DNA of 64,000 bases from contig JADZDP010000091.1 of the NCBI GenBank assembly GCA_020850995.1, positions 1-64,000 of the forward strand, given 5' to 3'. The position numbers and the translations under genes are program-made. The notes beneath the pieces were generated by a model, which worked only from the letters and a program-made list of their open reading frames with translations, did not search any database and was not told the origin of the DNA. Shown here one piece after another: positions 58,441 through 64,000 of this stretch; positions within the stretch are counted from its first letter, which is position 1; every line of letters begins with the position of its first letter. The stretch is from Deltaproteobacteria bacterium (GTDB taxonomy: Bacteria; Myxococcota; UBA727; VGSZ01).

Positions 58441-59124
58441 TCATGCCACTCGGCGGTACAGGTGAGAGCGCGCCCGCGTCCCCACGCGTTCGAGTGCTCC
58501 CGCCAAGCGCAGGCAGTAGATCATCTGTTGCGCCGTGATGCGGGGTAGGGCGGAGGCGCGCGCTACGTCGAGCGAGGTGAAGGTCTCGGCGAGCCCACAC
58601 GGGAGCAGCGCGGCAAGGTCGATGACGCCTCGGATCAGCTCGCGCTCGAGCACGTCGACGAGCTCGCGTTCCTTGACGCCGAAGGCGCGGCGTCGCCGCG
58701 CGTGGCCGGGCATGCGCGCGCGCTGTTCGCGCTCGGCGATGACCAGCAGCTCGAGCTCGAAGCGCTCGTGCGTGACCAAGGCCGGGATGCTCACCAAGCG
58801 CTCGAACACGTCCTCGATGCGCCCCTCGTCGGGGGCGCGGCGGATCGAGAGCCTGGTGCCGTCGGGACCAACGCGCTCGATGGTGCGTGTGCGCGCCAGC
58901 GGAATCACCAAACGCACGCGGTGGCGCTGGAGCAAGTCGGTGAGCTTCTTGCGCAGCGGCGTGCAGCCGCCGGTCTGCACCTCGATGAGCAGGTCACCGC
59001 GCACCATGTCGATGACGTAGCCGTCCACCGGCTGCTCGAAGCGATCGCCGGGGCGCGCCAGCCAGCGCTTGATCGCCCGGTGGAGCGCGCCCTCGTGCAA
59101 GGTGCCGATGGTCGGCGGGTTCAC
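58441..59124 (-). CDS. Predicted PD-(D/E)XK nuclease-like protein
   Basis: A 227-residue cytosolic protein. The N-terminal ~95 residues show a restriction-endonuclease-like core: Glu in TLHEGALHRAIK, Asp in DGYVIDMV, and EVQ in DLLIEVQTG (the E-x-Q/K catalytic pair), followed by a basic helix (LRKKLTDLLQRHRVRLVIPL). The C-terminal part has a winged-helix-like stretch (VARASALPRITAQQMIYCLR). The fold is common in proteins of unassigned role, probably acting on DNA or RNA. It lies 51 bases downstream of the thioesterase gene and may be co-transcribed. Confidence 0.6.
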   Translation of the reverse strand: MNPPTIGTLHEGALHRAIKRWLARPGDRFEQPVDGYVIDMVRGDLLIEVQTGGCTPLRKKLTDLLQRHRVRLVIPLARTRTIERVGPDGTRLSIRRAPDEGRIEDVFERLVSIPALVTHERFELELLVIAEREQRARMPGHARRRRAFGVKERELVDVLERELIRGVIDLAALLPCGLAETFTSLDVARASALPRITAQQMIYCLRLAGALERVGTRARSHLYRRVA

Positions 59125-59175
59125 GTCCTCAGGGTAGCGAGCTGCGCGCGATCATCGAAGAAAGCTGCCGCGCCT

Positions 59176-59628
59176 TCACGCCCCCGGCTGGTCGCGCACG
59201 TAGAGCGTCCCCTGCGCCAGCGCCACCGGTGCGCCGTCGTTCTCCACCTCCACGCGCACCACGGCCACGCGCTTGCCCAGGCGCTCGACGCTGCCGGTGG
59301 CGCGCAGCACGCCCTCGCGCACCGAGCCGAGGTAGTTGATCTTGAACTCCACCGTGGCCACCCACTTGCCCACCTCGACGAGCGGGTAGACGGCGATCGA
59401 TAGCGTGTGATCGACGAGCGCGGCGAGGACGCCGCCGTGCACCACCCCCACCACCGGGGTCAGGTGCTCGGGGCGCACGGCGAGCGTGCACACGATGCGC
59501 CCGGGCACCGCGTCCTCGACCTCGATGCCGAGGTGCGCGGGGAAGTGGCCGGGCGCCGTGGCCGCGCTCTTGAGCGCCTCGGCGACCTTGGGGTTGAAGT
59601 CGACGGCGTACTTGTCGAGAGCATGCAT
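59176..59628 (-). CDS. Hotdog-fold thioesterase (PaaI-like)
   Basis: A 150-residue cytosolic acyl-CoA thioesterase-like protein. The family core is HLGIEVEDAVPGRIVCTLAV, then GVVHGGVLAALVDHTLSIAV (about 75-95), with the characteristic His-Gly-Gly and Asp before the long helix, and EFKINYLGSVREG. ATG 59628 (MHALDKYAVDF) is used because the hotdog domain begins soon after; ATG 59694 would add 22 residues. It is divergent from the S9 peptidase gene. Substrate not inferable. Confidence 0.8.
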   Translation of the reverse strand: MHALDKYAVDFNPKVAEALKSAATAPGHFPAHLGIEVEDAVPGRIVCTLAVRPEHLTPVVGVVHGGVLAALVDHTLSIAVYPLVEVGKWVATVEFKINYLGSVREGVLRATGSVERLGKRVAVVRVEVENDGAPVALAQGTLYVRDQPGA

Positions 59629-59760
59629 GGGCGCAGCATGCGGCGCGTCGTCGACCTCGACAAGGCGCGATGGTGCGCGCGCCGCGAGCGCCATGTTGTC
59701 GCGCCGTTTCCTCGAGTGTGGGCGCTGGTTGCTCGCGTGCGCGTGCGCTAGCACCCGTCC

Positions 59761-61911
59761 ATGACGCGCACCTCGACCATCCTCGCGATCACCTTCACCT
59801 GCGCATGCGCCAGCGCCTCGACGGCGCCCGCCGCTCCCGCGTCGAGCACACCCGCCGCGCCCGCCGCGAGCGTCGCGCCCGCGCCGCCCGACGACCCCTA
59901 TCTGTGGCTCGAGGACGTCACCGGCGACAAGGCGCTCGCCTGGGTGAAGGAGCGAAACGCGCTCTCGCAGGGTGAGCTCGAGGCCACGCCCGGTTTTGGC
60001 GCGCTACGCGACCGCCTGCTCTCCATCTACGACAGCAAGGAGAAGATCCCTTCGCCCGAGGTACTCGACCGCTTCATCTACAACTTCTGGCGCGACGATC
60101 AGCACCCGCAGGGGCTGTGGCGCCGGACCTCCCTCGCCGAGTACAAGACGGCGAAGCCCAAGTGGGAGACCGTCATCGACGTCGACGCGCTCTCGAAGGC
60201 CGAGGGCACGACCTGGGTGTGGCACGGCGCCAATTGCCTCTACCCCAAGTACCAGCGCTGCCTGGTGAGCCTGTCGCGCGGCGGCGCCGACGCCGAGGTC
60301 GTGCGCGAATTCGACGCGGTGAAGAAGGAGTTCCTCAAAGACGGCTTCATGCTCCCCGAGGCGAAGAGCCAGGTGTCATGGAAGGATCTCGACACCATCT
60401 ACGTTGGCACCGACTTCGGGCCCGGCTCGCTCACGGACTCGGGCTACCCGCGCATCGCCAAGGAGTGGAAGCGCGGCGCGCCGCTCGTCGAGGCCAGGAC
60501 CATCTACGAGGGCAAGCAGTCGGACGTCTCCGTCTGGGCCTACCGCGAGTTCGACCATGGCAAGGTGCGCGACTGGGCCGGTCGCTCGCCGAGCTTCTTC
60601 ACCAACGAGGCCTACCTCATCGACGAAGGGGGCAAGCTCGCGAAGATCGACAAGCCCGACGACGCCGATGCCGACGTGTGGGACGATCAGCTGCTCGTGC
60701 GCCTGCGCACTGATTGGCTGACCGGCGACAAGACCTGGCCCGCCGGCGCGTTGCTGGTGACCTCGCTCGCCGACTTCCGCGCCGGCAAGCGCGACTTCAC
60801 CATGCTCTTCGAGCCCAAGCCCAACAGCTCACTCGATTCGTGGGCCGGAACCAAGACCGTCATGTTCGTGGTCGAGCTCGAGGACGTGAAGAGCAAGCTC
60901 TACGTGCACACACGCGGCCCCAAGGGCTGGACGCGCGCCCAGGTCGACGCGCCCGCCGTGGGCTCCTTCAGCGTGGGGCCCTATGACGAGGACAAGAGCG
61001 ACGACTTCTTCTTCACCGAGACGGGCTTCACCACGCCCTCCACGCTCTCGCTCGGCAGCGCGAAGTCGGCGGGCAAGCGCGCACGCCTCAAGCAGCAGCC
61101 GGAGTTCTTCAAGGCCGACGGTGTGGAGACGACGCAGCACTTCGCCACCTCCAAGGACGGCACCCGCGTCCCCTACTTCCAGATCGCGAAGAAGGGCCTG
61201 GCCCTCGATGGGCAGGCGCCCACGGTGCTGAACGGCTACGGCGGCTTCGAGATCTCGCTCACTCCGCAGTACAATTCGACGGCGGGCGCGGCGTGGCTCG
61301 AGCGCGGCGGCGTGTACGTCGTGGCCAACATCCGCGGCGGCGGCGAGTACGGTCCCGCGTGGCACCAGGCGGCGCTCAAGCAGCACCGCCAGCGCGCCTA
61401 TGACGACTTCATCGCGGTCGCCGAGGATCTGATCGCGCGCAAGGTGACCTCGACGCCCAAGCTCGGGATCATCGGCGGCTCCAACGGCGGCCTGCTCATG
61501 GGCGTGATGCTCACCGAGCGCCCCGAGCTGTTCGGCGCCGTCGTGTGCCAGGTGCCGCTGCTCGACATGAAGCGCTATCACAAGCTGCTCGCGGGCGCGT
61601 CGTGGATGGAGGAGTACGGCGACCCCGACAAGCCCGAGGAGTGGGCGGCGCTGGCGAAGTTCTCGCCCTATCAGAACGTGAAGGTGGGCGTGAACTACCC
61701 GCGCACCTTGTTCACGACCTCGACGCGGGACGATCGCGTGCACCCCGGGCACGCGCGCAAGATGGTGGCGCGTCTGCTCGAGCGCAAGACCGACCTGCTC
61801 TACTACGAGAACATCGAGGGCGGGCACGGCGGCGCCGCCAACAACGCGCAGCGCGCGTACATGGCGGCGCTGGCCTACGCGTTCTTCGCGAAACAGCTCG
61901 GCTTGCCGTGA
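59761..61911 (+). CDS. Prolyl oligopeptidase (S9 family), exported
   Basis: A 716-residue serine peptidase of family S9A/POP. The N-terminus is a signal (ILAITFTCACAS), perhaps a lipobox, then an Ala/Pro-rich linker. The propeller part follows DPYLWLEDVTGDKALAWVKE. In the alpha/beta-hydrolase C-terminal domain the triad is Ser574 (IIGGSNGG), Asp657/658 (TSTRDDRVHPGHA) and His689 (IEGGHGGAAN). Length is that of POP enzymes, which cut short peptides after proline. ATG 59761 is preceded by GCACCCGTCC without a clear SD. Divergent from the thioesterase gene; convergent with the next gene over 16 bases. Confidence 0.9.
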   Translation: MTRTSTILAITFTCACASASTAPAAPASSTPAAPAASVAPAPPDDPYLWLEDVTGDKALAWVKERNALSQGELEATPGFGALRDRLLSIYDSKEKIPSPEVLDRFIYNFWRDDQHPQGLWRRTSLAEYKTAKPKWETVIDVDALSKAEGTTWVWHGANCLYPKYQRCLVSLSRGGADAEVVREFDAVKKEFLKDGFMLPEAKSQVSWKDLDTIYVGTDFGPGSLTDSGYPRIAKEWKRGAPLVEARTIYEGKQSDVSVWAYREFDHGKVRDWAGRSPSFFTNEAYLIDEGGKLAKIDKPDDADADVWDDQLLVRLRTDWLTGDKTWPAGALLVTSLADFRAGKRDFTMLFEPKPNSSLDSWAGTKTVMFVVELEDVKSKLYVHTRGPKGWTRAQVDAPAVGSFSVGPYDEDKSDDFFFTETGFTTPSTLSLGSAKSAGKRARLKQQPEFFKADGVETTQHFATSKDGTRVPYFQIAKKGLALDGQAPTVLNGYGGFEISLTPQYNSTAGAAWLERGGVYVVANIRGGGEYGPAWHQAALKQHRQRAYDDFIAVAEDLIARKVTSTPKLGIIGGSNGGLLMGVMLTERPELFGAVVCQVPLLDMKRYHKLLAGASWMEEYGDPDKPEEWAALAKFSPYQNVKVGVNYPRTLFTTSTRDDRVHPGHARKMVARLLERKTDLLYYENIEGGHGGAANNAQRAYMAALAYAFFAKQLGLP

Positions 61912-61927
61912 GCGCTCGACGCGCAGC

Positions 61928-63505
61928 TCACGGGCAGTACGCAGGATCGATCATCCACCACCCGCGCCGCGCACCGGGGCTCCACACCACCAGCGGTCCC
62001 CCGTAGTTGCACACGTGGTAGCCGTACCAGCGCCCGGCGCAGCCGGTGTTGCTCACCGCGATCTCATCGGTGACGTCGGCCTCGTGCTGACCCGCGTGGA
62101 AGCCGCGCGCGCGTAGCTCGTGGGTCACGGCGGCAAACCAGCTCTGGCATTGCTCGTGGGCGTTGGCGCCCGCGTAGCCGCTCAGATCGCAGGAGCTCGA
62201 CACGCCGCAGCCGGTGAGCGCGACCATGACCTCGTTGACGGCGGCGTCGACGGAGGGATCGGTGTCGGTGTTCGAGGACGCGGCCGCGATGAAGCCCTCC
62301 TCGGGCACGTTGGGCGGGAACGCCGCCGCCGCGCCGTCGTCGCAGGCCGCGCCGAGCACGGCCAAGGAGTCGCGCATCTGCTCGTCGCTCTGGCCGTGGC
62401 GCCAGTACCAGAAGGCCGTGCCCTGCGTGCGCGCCGTGCAGTAGCGCTGGCGAAACTCGCTCGGCGTCAGCGCGGGTGAGGGGTTGTATTCGTTGACCAT
62501 GCACGGCTTGCCGCCGCACTCGGCGGCGCTGAGCGCGCGCTGCTGGTGCTGCTCGAGGTAGTCGACGGCGGGAAGCGCCATGGCCTCCGCTGTCCCCGCG
62601 TTGGTCCCGAAGAGGTGACGCAGGAAGCCGCGCGCGTTCTCTTCGTCGCGAACGAGGTCGTGCAGCGACTGCGTCCACGCGGGGTCATAGCTCTGCACCA
62701 GCGAGACCTCGTTGCCGTCCTGGTAGATCACGTTGTCGAAGCGGCCGGTCTCCAGGACGACCTTGCGCACCCAGCGCTCGTGCACCGAGCCCGCGGCCAC
62801 CGGTCCCGCGCCCGCGCCCGCGCATGCGTCGAGGCCTTGCACGTTGTTGGCGGCCGCCCACGCGCTGTAGCCAGGGATGTCGCCGGCCTGGCAGTGCTTG
62901 AGCGCCCAGCCGTCGATGACGTCGATCTCCACATACTGCCCACGCTCGCGCGCGAGCTGCACGAGCGCACGCACGCGGGCCCAGAAGGCCTCGTTGAAGT
63001 GCTCGAGGTCGGCCTGACCTGCGAGCTCCACGTAGCCGCCGCCGATGGCGGCCCAGTCGCTCTCGCCCTCGCTCGAGGTGAGGAAGGGGCCGAGGCGCGC
63101 GTGCAAGAAGTTGCCGTTGTTCGCCGCCACCAACGAGGACCATGCCTCGTCGAAGAGCGGCCAGCCGTAGCCGCCGCCGCAGCAGGAGATGGCGCCGCGC
63201 ACGTCGACAGCGCGGCCGTCATCGAGGGCGAAGTGGCCGTCGACCACCGAGAGCGCCATGGACGGCACCGTCACGCCGGCGTCGTCACTCGGCGGCGTGC
63301 CAGCGTCGTGTTCATCGCTGCCGGCGTCGCTTGGGGGACCTGCGTCGGGCCTGGGGCCAGCGTCGCCGTTGTGCCCGGCGTCGGTAATGGCGTCGGGTCC
63401 GGCGTCGACGGGAGGCTGGTCATGATCGCGCGGCCCATCCCTTCCCGAGGGCGTGCACGAGGCGAGGACGAGGGAGAACGACACGAAGGAGGCGCGCGTG
63501 ATCAT
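61928..63505 (-). CDS. Exported TIM-barrel glycosidase-like lipoprotein
   Basis: A 525-residue lipoprotein with lipobox LASC (Cys17) and a long Asp/Ala/Gly/Pro linker (about 25-80; DAGPDAITDAGHNGDAGP). The catalytic-like region (about 95-370) looks like a clan-A glycoside hydrolase: DGRAVDVRGAISCCGGGYGW, then YQDGNEVSLV (possible acid/base Glu) and CMVNEYNPSP (possible nucleophile Glu). A C-terminal Cys-rich part has VWSPGARRGWW. GH family not assigned. It is 98 bases downstream of the last gene on the same strand. Could degrade a polysaccharide of prey or soil. Confidence 0.65.
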   Translation of the reverse strand: MITRASFVSFSLVLASCTPSGRDGPRDHDQPPVDAGPDAITDAGHNGDAGPRPDAGPPSDAGSDEHDAGTPPSDDAGVTVPSMALSVVDGHFALDDGRAVDVRGAISCCGGGYGWPLFDEAWSSLVAANNGNFLHARLGPFLTSSEGESDWAAIGGGYVELAGQADLEHFNEAFWARVRALVQLARERGQYVEIDVIDGWALKHCQAGDIPGYSAWAAANNVQGLDACAGAGAGPVAAGSVHERWVRKVVLETGRFDNVIYQDGNEVSLVQSYDPAWTQSLHDLVRDEENARGFLRHLFGTNAGTAEAMALPAVDYLEQHQQRALSAAECGGKPCMVNEYNPSPALTPSEFRQRYCTARTQGTAFWYWRHGQSDEQMRDSLAVLGAACDDGAAAAFPPNVPEEGFIAAASSNTDTDPSVDAAVNEVMVALTGCGVSSSCDLSGYAGANAHEQCQSWFAAVTHELRARGFHAGQHEADVTDEIAVSNTGCAGRWYGYHVCNYGGPLVVWSPGARRGWWMIDPAYCP

Positions 63506-63568
63506 GCGCGCGACCGTGACAAACGCCGCGGCGCGCGGCGTTCACGGGCGCGCCAAAGGCGTGCACGA

Positions 63569-63596
63569 CCGCGCCACGGGTCGCCCCGTGGCGCGG
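63569..63596 (-). terminator. Strong hairpin between same-strand genes
   Basis: A perfect 12-bp inverted repeat (CCGCGCCACGGG/CCCGTGGCGCGG) with a TCGC loop lies 8 bases after the stop of the 63604 gene. The downstream T-tract is short, so it may act as a terminator or mRNA-stabilising stem ahead of the glycosidase-like gene. Confidence 0.5.
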
Positions 63597-63603
63597 CGAG
63601 TGG

Positions 63604-64000
63604 CTATTCGATGGACCAGGTCAGCGCGAAGGCGCCCTCCCCGGAGGAGGAGTAGTGGTCGACCACGAGGAACAGGTCTTGGCCCACGGCGGTGGAGTTC
63701 TGGTACGTCAGTTCCTCTGGATCGTCGTAGCTGTCGACGCCCCCAACGCATTGGCCTGCGCCTGTCATCGGGCAAGTGTCGATCAGGTAGAGCCCAAAGT
63801 CGGCATAGGAGTCATCGGTCACGGCGAGCGACAGGTTGAGCGTTTGGCCAGCTGCGAGCGTGACCTGAAAGATGACGTCGGAGCCGAGCTGCTCGTATCC
63901 CGACGCGCAGGAGTCATCGAACTGGTCCGCATCGACATCGCCCGCATAGTCGGCCGTCGAGCCCACCGCCACGCCGCTCGCACCAGAGAGCACGATGGGG
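63604..64000 (-). CDS. C-terminal fragment of an exported protein (PPC-like domain)
   Basis: The gene runs off the right edge; about 131 C-terminal residues are visible. They form a beta-rich domain with SDVIFQVTLAAGQTLNLSLA and YADFGLYLIDTCPM, ending in ALTWSIE, resembling bacterial pre-peptidase C-terminal (PPC) domains of secreted proteins. One disulfide-like Cys pair (DTCP/GQCV) is present. The GTG at 63993 is internal rather than the start, as the open frame continues to the window end. Confidence 0.65.
   Translation of the reverse strand, partial: PIVLSGASGVAVGSTADYAGDVDADQFDDSCASGYEQLGSDVIFQVTLAAGQTLNLSLAVTDDSYADFGLYLIDTCPMTGAGQCVGGVDSYDDPEELTYQNSTAVGQDLFLVVDHYSSSGEGAFALTWSIE

Overview
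The window is very GC-rich and gene-dense. It shows third-codon-position G/C bias, many 4-base ATGA/GTGA gene overlaps, and numerous lipoproteins with Asp-Ala-Gly-Pro or Gly-Glu linkers. It also carries DUF4388, PEGA-like, lamin-tail, Ig/Kelch and FG-GAP proteins. Together these point to a myxobacterium or close relative (Myxococcota); the species cannot be named from sequence alone. I saw no rRNA, tRNA, CRISPR array, insertion sequence or phage module.

Layout. 1-3158: tail of a beta-class DNA methyltransferase, then (minus strand) a T3SS inner-ring lipoprotein SctJ, a FliG-like switch protein and a two-TM K+ channel with a TrkA domain. 3459-5260: a membrane protein and a PlsC acyltransferase. 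5275-10787: an FG-GAP protein, then an operon of an Lgt-like enzyme, a small membrane protein, a PEGA-like protein, a DUF2341-like lipoprotein and an OmpR-type regulator. 10834-13517: GlmU overlapping a second left-handed-beta-helix protein. 13567-16495: a DUF4388 protein followed by three tandem paralogous lipoproteins. 16583-23635: an exported PEP-synthase/glucan-dikinase-like lipoprotein, a lamin-tail lipoprotein and UvrA. 23636-24950: decayed gene remnants.

24951-35238 is the most unusual stretch. It holds five genes with no signal peptides: an internally duplicated protein, a 1148-residue protein with an ADP-ribosyltransferase-like tail, an SCP2-like small protein overlapping a 921-residue protein with a possible Cys-His-Asp centre, and a LarB-like protein with two PurE-type domains. 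The two PurE-type domains appear to share complementary halves of the active site. I suspect cytosolic or secreted effector-like proteins, but the sequence does not prove export.

35477-38921 is an amino-sugar operon (PIG-L deacetylase, NagB, phosphoglucosamine mutase, small helical protein). Together with GlmU it covers much of UDP-GlcNAc metabolism. 39534-45612: a polytopic glycosyltransferase-like protein and, on the minus strand, a hybrid histidine kinase with two small downstream genes. 45963-46834: a small amphipathic protein with a partner gene. 46987-48675: a Tat-exported flavin amine oxidase containing a CxxCH motif. 48991-56765: a small exported protein overlapping a 2311-residue Ig-like/Kelch lipoprotein. 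56962-64000: a CHAP-like cysteine hydrolase, a small Cys-rich lipoprotein, a PD-(D/E)XK-like protein, a hotdog thioesterase, an S9 prolyl oligopeptidase, a TIM-barrel glycosidase-like lipoprotein and the tail of another exported protein.
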